From contig NZ_AP018929.1 in assembly GCF_008326425.1 (NCBI RefSeq), positions 2,184,875 through 2,248,874 on the forward strand: a stretch of 64,000 bases of DNA, written 5' to 3'. The DNA is from Sulfuracidifex tepidarius. Lineage in GTDB: Archaea; Thermoproteota; Thermoprotei_A; Sulfolobales; Sulfolobaceae. A program made the position numbers and the translations under genes. Of the stretch, positions 53,984 to 62,806 are shown one piece after another; positions within the stretch are counted from its first letter, which is position 1, and each line of letters starts with the position of its first letter. The notes under the pieces are model-generated. The model ran no database searches. It was not told the origin of the DNA and saw only the letters and a program-made list of their open reading frames with translations.

Positions 53984-55205
53984 TTCTCTTCAACAGTTTT
54001 CCCTTACTTTCGTGAACCTCACCTTGTTCCAGCACCAGTTCACCGTTCCTGAAGACGTACTCAGGCCTACCCGTAACCTCGTAACCCTCGTAAGGAGTCC
54101 AGTCTGCCATGTGGGTGTTGTTAGCGCTTACCCTCCACTTCACGTTAGGGTTGTAGATCACTAAGTCAGCCCTGAACCCCTCCTCCAGCCTCCCCGTGTC
54201 CAGTGCGTTAATTATGGCTGGGTTGATGGAGAGAAGTTCCACAGCTCTGTAGAGGGGCAATCCCCTCTTCATGAACTCCGTCAAGACCATGGGTAACCTC
54301 AGTTCCACCCCTGGGAGACCCGGGACAAGATCCGGGAATTCCCTGTGAGCGTCCTTCACTTCCGCGTCAAACCAGTTGTGGTCAGTACCTATCATGGATA
54401 CTTTGTCTATCCTTCTCCATAGTTCCTCCGGGTCACGAACCGGAGGAGAGGTCACGAACCTGTGGGCGTCCTTCCTTTCGTATACCTTCCTGTCCAAAAT
54501 CAAATGATGGAGGGTAGTTTCAGCGAGGAGATGTCCCTTCACGTCTAAGGTTGTCCCTGAGCTGACATGAGCTATCAGTCCTTTCCTTATCAACGGTACG
54601 ACTCTTCCTACAGCGGCCCATTCGGTCTCATCTCTCCTTACCTCAGCGTGAAGTATAGGAGGACCTCTCCTGTTAGAGGAGAGCGCCGAGATCAGTTCCT
54701 CGTCTTCCGCGTGAACCATCACGTAACCTCTCAGGTTGTCCGAGATCCTCTTGATCCCTTCCAGCGATGGGTTCAGGTCGGCGTACTTCACCATCATGTA
54801 TTTCACCGAGTTGAAGCTCTCAGAGTACTTTCTCACGTTTTCACTCCAATCATCTGCGAAAACATGAAATGAGTAATTTGTAACGCTTTCCGAGAACTGG
54901 GACGTCCTTTCTTCGACGTTGGGACTGTGATCTGCGAAGGCGAAGTCTATCACGGTCGTGGTTCCTCCATAGATGGAAGCTATTGTGCTTTCCTTCACTG
55001 TGTCCGTGGTAGGCACCTTAAGGTATCTCTTGAAGATGTGGACGTGGTTGTCAACTCCTCCGGGTAAGAGAAGCATCCCGTGAAAGTCTCTCCTTTCTTG
55101 ACCGTTCAAGCTCTTTCCTATCTTCCTTATTCTCTCTCCCTCAATCTCGACATCGACTTCGATGATCCCCTGCGGTGTAGGGGTCTTCACGTTAGAGATT
55201 ATCAC
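53976..55205 (-). CDS. Dihydropyrimidinase/dihydroorotase-like amidohydrolase
   Basis: A 409-residue cyclic amidohydrolase: PGGVDNHVHIF (His54, His56), a lysine in the expected position of the carboxylated residue (MMVKYAD, Lys140), MVHAEDE (His165), AHVSSGT (His213) and GTDHNW near 287. It is shorter than the enzyme at 6694 and only distantly similar, closer to the allantoinase/dihydroorotase-like branch. Start is GTG with AGTATATAGTATA about 27 nt upstream. It is followed by the overlapping 32-codon membrane gene. Hydrolysis of a hydantoin-, imide- or allantoin-like ring is inferred. Confidence 0.85.
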   Translation of the reverse strand: MIISNVKTPTPQGIIEVDVEIEGERIRKIGKSLNGQERRDFHGMLLLPGGVDNHVHIFKRYLKVPTTDTVKESTIASIYGGTTTVIDFAFADHSPNVEERTSQFSESVTNYSFHVFADDWSENVRKYSESFNSVKYMMVKYADLNPSLEGIKRISDNLRGYVMVHAEDEELISALSSNRRGPPILHAEVRRDETEWAAVGRVVPLIRKGLIAHVSSGTTLDVKGHLLAETTLHHLILDRKVYERKDAHRFVTSPPVRDPEELWRRIDKVSMIGTDHNWFDAEVKDAHREFPDLVPGLPGVELRLPMVLTEFMKRGLPLYRAVELLSINPAIINALDTGRLEEGFRADLVIYNPNVKWRVSANNTHMADWTPYEGYEVTGRPEYVFRNGELVLEQGEVHESKGKLLKRND

Positions 55206-55610
55206 AGTATAGATGATTGGAGAAGGTATACTATATACTTTTCAATGATCAGGAGATGAAACTCGCCAACTCTCAACATTCATGCTCCAATTTTCCTTAT
55301 CAAGGTTTAGTCAGTCCTGTTTTCACCATCAGATCTACATCGTAATACTCTTCTCTTACCATTATTGGGGCATTCAGGAGCTCATTCAAATTCAGTTTAT
55401 TTATCAAAATTGAATGAATTTAATTAAAAGTTCTTGTATAGGTTAGGTAAGATTCGCACTTGATATTTTCATTTATTTATATTTTCATTTATTTGATCTA
55501 TTTTTACCATAATTACAATTCACAATGTAAACCTGAATTGCCCTCAACGTCGATCTCCCTTAAATTTCAAGTCAAAATGACGTCAAAAATCTTTAAAGTA
55601 ATATATTTGC
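55206..55610. other. Intergenic region with IS-end relic
   Basis: AT-rich. At 55523-55545 AATGTAAACCTGAATTGCCC resembles the IS256-type ends at 36241 and 37432. TATA-like CTTTAAAGTAAT at about 55591 precedes the small frame at 55611. Confidence 0.45.
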
Positions 55611-55802
55611 ATGATGAAAAGGAAAGGAAATAATGTGAAAACTTGTCTGATTATTTCAATCCTAAATATCGTTAAGGTATTCCTGACGCAAATTTATCCA
55701 CAACACACACAAGCGATCGAGATAACAATACGCACACTTATCTTCATCATAATGGTGTTGAAGCAGAAATCCAACATCAAACAAAAAGGCCAACAATACT
55801 AG
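55611..55802 (+). CDS. Possible small membrane protein
   Basis: A 63-residue frame (MMKRKGNNVKTCLIISILNI; IRTLIFIIMVLKQKSNIKQK) with two hydrophobic stretches and basic ends. A TATA-like box lies about 20 nt upstream, which fits a leaderless gene. It includes the first copy of the 79-bp direct repeat, so its coding status is doubtful. No family recognised. Confidence 0.3.
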   Translation: MMKRKGNNVKTCLIISILNIVKVFLTQIYPQHTQAIEITIRTLIFIIMVLKQKSNIKQKGQQY

Positions 55803-55881
55803 AACTTGTCTGATTATTTCAATCCTAAATATCGTTAAGGTATTCCTGACGCAAATTTATCCACAACACACACAAGCGATC
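55640..55881 (+). repeat. 79-bp perfect direct repeats, 84 bp apart
   Basis: The same 79 bp (AACTTGTCTGATTATTTCAA ... CAACACACACAAGCGATC) occurs at 55640-55718 and 55803-55881 with no difference. Perfect identity in AT-rich spacer implies a recent duplication. Confidence 0.9.
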
Positions 55882-55944
55882 AAGGAAAAGAAGAGAAAAG
55901 ACAAAAAAGTTTTTTGGTTAGAAAAACTGATATATAAAGATTTC

Positions 55945-57612
55945 TTATGGATTTCTCTGAATTGGTGAGAAGCTCCTCCCCATCCAATAACCCGCCTTGA
56001 TGGACTTACCCACGCTGGGTTGGTCGTCCACGAACTTTGAGATCTCAACGTCTGCATCAGGAGCCTTTTCTACCACCTTCACCCCGACCTTCTCCAGCTC
56101 AGTCCTCAGGAAATACTCCCTCGTTCTGTCCATCCAGCTGATTGACCTCTCGGTGATGTACACCTCGTTTTCCCTGGCAAGTTCGAACGCGTAGTCGTGA
56201 TACGCGTACAGGTTGGAGTCTATCGCGACCATCTTTCCCTTTACCTGAGGGAACTCAGGAGGTTCCTCTGACGTAGCTACCACGCAGTTTTCTTCACACT
56301 TACCCTCCCTGAGGACTACCTTCACATGGAGCCTATCCAGCTCCCTTTCGTAAAACTTGATTAACTCTCCGAACTCCCTTACCTTCCAAGGATCTCTGAA
56401 CTTATTGAACTGACCTCCTATCTTCTCCTTCTCATACAATGTCACCGAGAAACCCCTCAAGGCTAGAACCCTCGACGCTTCAAGTCCCATGATCCCTCCT
56501 CCCACGACCTTAACTTCACCTTCACCTCTCTCCATCGGAGGAAGGATCTCCCAGCCTACCTCTGGGTTCACGTCGCACCTCACCTCTCTGTAGACCATTC
56601 CCCTACAGGATTGGTTACACCTTATGCACGGCCTGACTGGTAGGCCCGCGTTCACCTTCTTGAGCCAGTGTGGTTCGGCGAGTAACTCTCTCCCGAGGAC
56701 GACCACGTCTGCAACTTCCCTCACCTTGAGGGCGTCTTCCATGCTTATCACCGAACCTACCACCAAAAGGGGAATGTTTTTCACTCTCTCCCTTACGGTC
56801 ATGGCTTCCTTGAGGAAGGACGGCTTCCCGTAGTAGAACGGGGCACTTGAGTTCATCGGCCCATCCCTGCCCGCGGAGAGGTGAATGTAATCAATCCCAG
56901 CCTTCACTAGCTCTTCCCCTATCTCTGCAACACGCTCTGGGGTCAACCCTTCCGGGTCGAACTCAGTGGAGCTCAGCCTGATCCCCACCGTGATTTTTGC
57001 CTTGTCCTTGATTTCCCTCACTATTTCCTTCACTAAGTTCACACCGTCGGAGTACTCGTCCTTCCTCTTGTTGATAGCAGGGGAGAGGAACTGAGCCAGG
57101 AGGTATCCGTGGGCTCCGTGGAGCTCCACTCCGTCGAAACCCGCCCTTCTGGCACGGAGTGACGCTGACACGAAGTCTTCCTTAACTCTCTCCACGTCCT
57201 CGGACGTCATTTCCTTAACTTCGTCCATGAGGGGGATAGGGGAGGGCGCGATGGGAGTATTGCCCCATATCACGTCACGCTTCGTCTTCCTGCCCGCGTG
57301 GACGAGCTGGACGAATATCTTGGAACCAAAGGAGTGTATCATGTCAGTTAGCCTCATGAACTTGGGTGTGAGCTCGTCGGAGTAGAGTCCAAGCTCGTTC
57401 ACCGATCCCCTGGCGTCAACTCGATTAACGTAGGTGTACTCTGTAAGGATTAAGCTTGCTCCTCCCTTAGCCCTTTCAGCTAGGTACATGATGTGAGCGT
57501 CGGTAGGATATCCCTCCGGTGTACCGAGGTTACTTATCATAGGCGCCATTGCCACCCTATTCCTGAGGGTGACCTTCCCTATCCTTATAGGTTCGAGGAG
57601 AGGATTAGACAT
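55945..57612 (-). CDS. Old Yellow Enzyme / 2,4-dienoyl-CoA reductase-like flavoprotein
   Basis: A 555-residue FMN/FAD/4Fe-4S protein. Residues 1-330 are an OYE TIM barrel (RNRVAMAPMISNLGTPEGYP, GFDGVELHGAHGYLLAQFLS, VVLGRELLAEPHW); CIRCNQSCRG with a following RCDVNP supplies the iron-sulfur cysteines; VKVVGGGIMGLEASRVLALRG binds FAD. At 555 instead of about 670 residues the C-terminal NAD(P) region is reduced. Relatives reduce dienoyl-CoA or enones, or demethylate trimethylamine. TATA-like TCTAAAATAAAC precedes the ATG. The substrate here is open; amine dehydrogenation would suit the setting. Confidence 0.85.
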   Translation of the reverse strand: MSNPLLEPIRIGKVTLRNRVAMAPMISNLGTPEGYPTDAHIMYLAERAKGGASLILTEYTYVNRVDARGSVNELGLYSDELTPKFMRLTDMIHSFGSKIFVQLVHAGRKTKRDVIWGNTPIAPSPIPLMDEVKEMTSEDVERVKEDFVSASLRARRAGFDGVELHGAHGYLLAQFLSPAINKRKDEYSDGVNLVKEIVREIKDKAKITVGIRLSSTEFDPEGLTPERVAEIGEELVKAGIDYIHLSAGRDGPMNSSAPFYYGKPSFLKEAMTVRERVKNIPLLVVGSVISMEDALKVREVADVVVLGRELLAEPHWLKKVNAGLPVRPCIRCNQSCRGMVYREVRCDVNPEVGWEILPPMERGEGEVKVVGGGIMGLEASRVLALRGFSVTLYEKEKIGGQFNKFRDPWKVREFGELIKFYERELDRLHVKVVLREGKCEENCVVATSEEPPEFPQVKGKMVAIDSNLYAYHDYAFELARENEVYITERSISWMDRTREYFLRTELEKVGVKVVEKAPDADVEISKFVDDQPSVGKSIKAGYWMGRSFSPIQRNP

Positions 57613-57922
57613 AGTTAAATAATGTTTATTTTAGATAAAAAACTGACCTTCTTACACTCAGCCGGCTTTAAGGACTAGGTAAAACCTGGTACTCATGCCT
57701 CCTGAGCTCAACATTTACGATAAAGTCAAGGACTGACCCTGATGTTAGAACATACAAATCAGAGTGGACTCAAGCGTTCAGGAGAACTTCTAGGAATGGA
57801 AACGTAATAACATCAATGCCGCCTCCGAATCCCTTGTTCTTCTCTTCCCATAATGAATATATCTTTTTCCTCTAGGAAAGTTTAGAGACCCAAAGATAAA
57901 CAGGGAGAGATATATCTAGTGT
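57613..57922. other. Intergenic region
   Basis: About 310 bp. No frame or repeat recognised; left part holds the promoter of the OYE-type gene. Confidence 0.4.
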
Positions 57923-58627
57923 TCACTCTTTCAATGTAGACTTCACCTTCATGAAAAGGGACTCCAAGTCGGCCAAGGCCCTCTTCATTGACTCCTCTCC
58001 TTTCTCCCTGTTTACCTCTATCTCGCCTCCTACGTTGATCACGCCGTAAGGGTTTGCTTGGTCTGTGGAGAGGAACTGAAATACACCGTCCTTCACGCTG
58101 AAGTCTTTGATCTCCTTCACTTTATCTATTCTCACCAGTTCAGGCCTAATGAAGAACATCCTTGAAGTCTCAAGGGATCCTGCGTGCATATCGACCACGC
58201 TGAACAAACCTTTATCCCTCCCCACCAGGGAAAAGAGGTGGATCTTGAAACGGTCGTTCTTGAAGTTGACCTGCCTCCTTACTACGTCGAGCAAGCTTTC
58301 GTTCCCTCCGTGGCCGTTTACCACGATTACAGACGATATGCCGGAGTGCTTAGCGCTCTCCATGAGCTCTGTTAGGAAATTTATCATAGTGACGTAGGAG
58401 ACCCCCAGGAAAGGTTGCTTCCCGTGTTCGAAGGAGCATCCGTAAGCCAGGGTTGGGAAGAGGACTACTTCCTCCCTGTGTGAGGACTCCAGAGACGAGG
58501 CAAGCCACTCCGCCATGAGGGAGTCAGTGCCCATGGGGAGATGTGGGCCGTGTTGCTCCACACTACCCACGGGTATGACGCCTATCTTTCCCTTAACCAT
58601 GTCTCTAGTTATTTCTAGTAGTTTCAT
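57923..58627 (-). CDS. Creatininase-family amidohydrolase
   Basis: A 234-residue creatininase-superfamily protein: PVGSVEQHGPHLPMGTDSLM (Glu24, His26, Asp35 of the metal site), VVNGHGGNESLLD (His106) and DMHAGSLETS (Glu153). Creatininase opens creatinine to creatine; homologues include ArfB formamide hydrolase and the mycofactocin MftE protease, so function by similarity alone is uncertain. The ATG at 58627 has CTTTTAAACC about 25 nt upstream; the frame up to 58693 would enclose that box. In this window it may handle creatinine or another cyclic amide. Confidence 0.85.
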   Translation of the reverse strand: MKLLEITRDMVKGKIGVIPVGSVEQHGPHLPMGTDSLMAEWLASSLESSHREEVVLFPTLAYGCSFEHGKQPFLGVSYVTMINFLTELMESAKHSGISSVIVVNGHGGNESLLDVVRRQVNFKNDRFKIHLFSLVGRDKGLFSVVDMHAGSLETSRMFFIRPELVRIDKVKEIKDFSVKDGVFQFLSTDQANPYGVINVGGEIEVNREKGEESMKRALADLESLFMKVKSTLKE

Positions 58628-58797
58628 AGTAACATGTGAGCTGTGGGGTTTAAAAGGGGTTCCAGTCTCGTCCTGAAGATGATTTTTCTGCACCTTATAG
58701 CTATTTTATTGACTAATTCAGTTCTTGAAAAAGCTATAGAGCCACTCACAAGGAACTTTCTTTCAGCTAAACTCTTAATTGGATATGATGTAAGTCG

Positions 58798-59028
58798 TTG
58801 AGTTCAACGCCTAAAGAAGTTGAAGCGATCTACAACGCTCTCGTTGGATCACCTTTCTCACTAAATACGTTAGAGGGACTGAATGTCATGAAAAACGTCT
58901 TATGTATACACACATGATATCACTTCGAGGAATTAGAGGGACTATGTAATGACGTGGAATGGGGAAAAGAACTGCTAAACTTTAGCGTTTCAAGTTATCA
59001 TTACGTTATTGTGTTAAGATTGTGTTAA
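58798..59028 (+). pseudogene. Possible small gene with internal stop
   Basis: Reading from TTG at 58798: SSTPKEVEAIYNALVGSPFS, LNTLEGLNVMKNVLCIHT, stop at 58915, then in the same frame YHFEELEGLCNDVEWGKELL and NFSVSSYHYVIVLRLC to 59026. The composition looks coding on both sides of a single TGA. No family recognised; it overlaps the 3' end of the SpoIIM-like gene, so coincidence is possible. Confidence 0.25.
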
Positions 59029-59524
59029 GGCATAAAGAGTGTTGAGCTAGTACGTGCTGAAGAACGTAAATAGTTAAAGACGACTCTATGAACGCTGCAA
59101 CCGTCAATGAGAGGTAACCCATGAGCAATGGCACGATGTAGTTATTCTTAGATCTGAAGTTCTGTCCCGCGTAAGCAACGAGGCTGAAACCTAGGATCTC
59201 TAGAACGCCATGGGGGAGAGTACCAATTAGACCTATGAAGAAGCCAAAGGTAAATGCTATTTCACCCATAACAAAAGAAATAATTAATATTGCTATTCTC
59301 TGAATGACAGTATTCATATCTAGCAGAAAGATTACGAGCGAAAACGTGAAGTTTACCTCTATAACCTTAAGGAAAAGCCCATAGTCAGGTATTGGAACGG
59401 AAGCTGGTGTACTGGGCTCGGAGAAGCCCCTGAAGTAGTCTATTACGCCTCCTCCTAAGAGGCCGAGCCAGAAGGTGAAATAAATACTGAGAACCTTCCT
59501 ACAATTAACTCCTCTAAGCTTCAT
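59006..59524 (-). CDS. SpoIIM/DUF95-like membrane protein
   Basis: A 172-residue membrane protein with about five spans. The loop GLIGTLPHGVLEILGFSLVA is the P-H-G-x-x-E motif of the SpoIIM (stage II sporulation M) family, found widely outside spore formers and often next to membrane proteases. Its ATG at 59524 abuts the stop of the M48 locus, so the two are co-transcribed. Function in archaea is unknown. Confidence 0.8.
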   Translation of the reverse strand: MKLRGVNCRKVLSIYFTFWLGLLGGGVIDYFRGFSEPSTPASVPIPDYGLFLKVIEVNFTFSLVIFLLDMNTVIQRIAILIISFVMGEIAFTFGFFIGLIGTLPHGVLEILGFSLVAYAGQNFRSKNNYIVPLLMGYLSLTVAAFIESSLTIYVLQHVLAQHSLCLNTILTQ

Positions 59525-60910
59525 TTAGACACCGTGGTAGAGAATCTTTATTATCGCTATGAGAGCGTTCAGACCAACGTAAGTGACCAACGTTATAGTC
59601 ACCACTTTTAGAGTCTCACGCAATCCCAGGAAGGTCCTGACGATCATAGATATCAGGACTATCCCAACCAAGAACTGTAGGCCGGTCAGATATAAATTAG
59701 GGTAGCTACCAAGTGCGGCATAGCTCATGATCATGTATAGCCCAGCTAACATGAAGGAGAAGTTCATTCCACCCTTCTCTGTCCTTCCATAGTATTTCCT
59801 CACTAATGGGAAGAAGACCAATCCTATCAATGAGGATACCACTAGGGCACCTACGTAAAGGATGGGTAAGAGAATTTCTATCAATTCGAGTGAGGTGTAA
59901 TGTATCACTGCGATTGTAGATGCCAGGAAAGAGAGTGCCACGGGGACTCCCAACGACCAAGGGACGACAGAGGGTCCCCTGTCTTCATTGCCTCCCTTGA
60001 GGATGTATGGGTGAACTTGCTGATAAACGGAGCTTCCTCCGCCGACTGGACGTCTTTTCTCCCGTACACTCTCCTGATCTCGTCAACTAGAGCGTCGTAT
60101 GCTCCTTCGCCAACCGTTCTGAAAGTGAAAGCGTTAGCCCTCGACTCGGCTACTCTCGAGAAGAGGAGGGTGGAGATCAACATTGAGAGTAAGACCAGGA
60201 CCACTTTGAATATTAGAGCAGTACTGATGCTTACCACGTGCGTGTCATATCCATATCCTATGAACCAAGCTGAGGGTCCGAACACGGAAAGCATGGCTAT
60301 TCCGGCTAACTCGATGAAAAGTGGATGATGTTCCTTAGCGTGACCTAACTCATGTGCTTTCACAATCCTCACAACGGGGTCTGACTCGTCCGATCCGTCA
60401 GACTGACCCAATCCGATAAACACTATCGTCTTAAAGAGAGCGAATAGATCTGGATAAGGAGATGAATTCCATTGTTAAGCCACCAGATTGATCGGATAAA
60501 CCTATAATCTTGACCTCACCAGGTTTAACTTCCTTAAATAGACCTATCCTAGGTAGGATTAAAATCGCGGCCAAGGTTTCAAAGATAAATTCCAGCATGA
60601 ACGACACAACTATGTCAGTTGAGGTGACCGTAGTAACGTGGAGGACATCCACAAAGTAAGCGAAAATTAAGCCTGAGGAAATAGCCTCCGTTAAAGAGAA
60701 TATAAACCCGATTTTCAGCGCTAAACTAATGGGAGAGCTTATTGCGTTATTTTTCACGTAGACTCTCCGGTCAATTGCAGTCTTTTCACCTTTTGCGTTT
60801 CTCATAGATTCCACTAAAGTAGGTCTATCAGACTTCAAGGATTCCTTAATAATAGATCTCGTCATGAGAATAATGAGAAATGTTATAGCAATTACTACTC
60901 CAAAATCCAA
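59525..60910 (-). pseudogene. M48-type membrane metalloprotease, two frameshifts
   Basis: Three consecutive minus-strand frames form one plausible protein. The first (60910-60431) has two to three spans; near 60465 the frame shifts to NSSPYPDLFALFKTIVFIGL and the zinc motif VKAHELGHAKEHHP; near 60010 it shifts again to HPYILKGGNEDRGPSVVPWS and the multi-span tail ending IIKILYHGV. The combined length, about 460 residues, and HExxH with N- and C-terminal spans match HtpX/Ste24-like M48 proteases. Either the gene is dead or the sequence contains errors. Confidence 0.6.
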
Positions 60911-61043
60911 GTAAAATAGTACAATTGATAAAAAACGGTCTTCTTTTAATATTTCATAAGACAGAAAGAAAAGAAGTATAGAGAGACAGCTAAAACAAAA
61001 ATTGACTTTATATATCTTGAAATTGATTTCATTAAGAATTCAT

Positions 61044-61332
61044 CTAAGCGAAACCTCCGGCGGCAACGGCAAATACAATACCTGCACCAAGAAGCACTCC
61101 TGCTAAGGCAGGACTACCCAAATCATTTGATAGTGCGCCAAGTCCAGCAAATGCACCTGCTACTCCTGCTAGAGTGCCTGCGGAAACTGCAGTAATCCCG
61201 CTAAGACTATAATCGCAGCTCTTATGTACATTCCTGGGGAAACAGAGCTAGTAGAGCTATAGCTCCAAGAGCTAAAAATGGCTCCACATATGAGTATTTG
61301 CGTATTAGTCCGCCGGTTTTCTCTTTTCTCAT
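61044..61332 (-). pseudogene. Gly/Ala-rich small membrane protein, two frameshifts
   Basis: From ATG at 61332: MRKEKTGGLIRKYSYVEPFL, ALGAIALLALF, then in another frame GMYIRAAIIVLAG, then ITAVSAGTLAGVAGAFAGLG, ALSNDLGSPALAGVLLGAGI, VFAVAAGGFA to 61044. The span is 289 nt, two bases short of 97 codons, exactly what two single-base deletions would leave. TATA (GTATATAC) and GGTGA lie just upstream. The pattern, basic start then three Gly/Ala helices, resembles VirB2/TrbC pilins or hydrophobic archaeal bacteriocins; no firm family. Confidence 0.5.
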
Positions 61333-61745
61333 CTTTTCACCTAGTATATACTCTGTATTCTTTGTTTTTTCTATTTCCACTATTAAGTCATCAACTAGAC
61401 TGATTAACTAGTCTCTATCTTTTATATCCACTATCCAAACATTTATTTAATCTATCTCGTCTTTTATATGAACACTTTTGCCATGTCTATTTATAAATTG
61501 AGATCTATCAACATATTTCAGACAATTCAGGCACCTTGTGTCTCTCTGTAGTTCAGGCCCAGAACATCCGTGAAGGTAGTGCTAAGTATCGCTGAGTTAA
61601 AGGGAAAAATAGTTCCTGTCAGGCCGTTATTTTATCTAGTACCGCGACAGGAAGAGACAGCTTAAGCCAAATAAAGGACTACAATCTAGGAAGAGTAAGG
61701 CTAATCTTTCACGAGAATTAGAGAGTTACTGATATAATTCGTTAG

Positions 61746-61945
61746 ACCTTAAAAGACGAGATTCATATTTCAGGTCTACACGCACTTTGAGACATTAACG
61801 TGAAGCGTGAAGAGGTTCCTACGCTATCCCTGGGGAGCAAGTAACCTAACGTTTCGTGAGGATGTGTGGATTCTGGACATCAATACTGAATGAAGTTTTC
61901 TTCACCTTAAAACCTGACTGGTATGATTTCCTTGGTTTATCAGGA
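61746..61945 (+). repeat. Diverged ~200-bp repeat, copy 2
   Basis: Partner of 14786-14985, same orientation. Shared blocks: CTTAAAAGA, GAGACATTAACGTGA, ACCTACG/TCCTACG, ACCTAACGT, GACATCAATACTGAATGA. Not flanked by obvious target-site repeats. Confidence 0.55.
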
Positions 61946-62061
61946 CCGGACTTTAGATAAGAGAGATTCTAACCTGAAATCTCTCCTAGCTAACCTGACA
62001 CAAGTTAAAACATCTTAATTCACTAAGGCACACTCGCTTAATATTTTTATATCAGTGATAT

Positions 62062-62074
62062 CTAACTGAGTTAG
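62062..62074. promoter_or_regulatory. 13-bp palindrome before GNAT gene
   Basis: CTAACTGAGTTAG is perfectly symmetrical about its central G and lies between the TATA box (ATATTTTTATAT, 62041) and the start codon at 62083, a position where a repressor would block transcription. Confidence 0.4.
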
Positions 62075-62082
62075 AAAATATA

Positions 62083-62649
62083 ATGATGAAAGAATTCAAG
62101 TTAAATGGAAGGGAAGTAGTCCTCGAGATAGGGAAGGAGGATCATTTCCAGCAGTTCCTCTCATTCATCAATGAGATAAAGGACGACCCTGAGAACTTCA
62201 ACCTCTTCAGGTATAGGGAACCTGAAAGTCTTAGGTTGAAGTCCTGGGTGTCCTCTTGGAAGGGAAATGTAATGCTCGCCTTCCACGACGAAAAAGTGGT
62301 AGGTTTCTCTCAAATGGCTGAGCCCGTCTTCGGAAACCTCCAGAACCACGTGAAGGAGTTCGCGATCTCTCTATCCAAGGAATTCAGAGGATCGGGATTA
62401 GCACAGCTCATGTTCCTCAACCACCTAAATTTATATCCAGACGTGAAAAAGATCACCGCTTGGGTCGATGTCAGGAACGTAAGGTCAATTAGGATGCTTA
62501 CAAACGCTGGCATGCAGAAGAAGTGCGTATTAGAGGACTTCATCTACTCACAAAGGGAGAGGACGTATTGCTCCGTGACTTTCCTGATGGGAGACGTTAA
62601 CGTGATAAGGGATAATCTACTCACGAAGTTGAAGAGCAAGAACATATAG
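62083..62649 (+). CDS. GNAT-family N-acetyltransferase
   Basis: A 188-residue acetyltransferase. EFAISLSKEFRGSGLAQLMF is the acetyl-CoA pyrophosphate loop (R-G-x-G-x-A), followed by KKITAWVDVRNVRSIRMLTN (the V-x-x-x-N-x-x-S motif) and an A-G-M-Q helix. The N-terminal 60 residues include strands preceding the motif. The acceptor (a small molecule or protein N-terminus) is unknown. A TATA box and a palindromic site precede it. Confidence 0.88.
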   Translation: MMKEFKLNGREVVLEIGKEDHFQQFLSFINEIKDDPENFNLFRYREPESLRLKSWVSSWKGNVMLAFHDEKVVGFSQMAEPVFGNLQNHVKEFAISLSKEFRGSGLAQLMFLNHLNLYPDVKKITAWVDVRNVRSIRMLTNAGMQKKCVLEDFIYSQRERTYCSVTFLMGDVNVIRDNLLTKLKSKNI

Positions 62650-62806
62650 ATGTGATATATTATAAATATAGAGATACCACTGTTATTATGATAATAAAAA
62701 TTAGCCTTAACTAACTTGATGGATAAAAAATACGAATAATCAGAAAAGTAAAGAAACAGATATAGAAAAGAAAAAATGATAATTTTCGTTTCACGCCTAC
62801 AATTCA

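Larger units (their letters stand above)
61333..62082. other. Intergenic region with diverged repeat
   Basis: About 750 bp. The left half is AT-rich; a central GC-richer part includes the 200-bp repeat listed separately. No gene seen. Confidence 0.45.
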
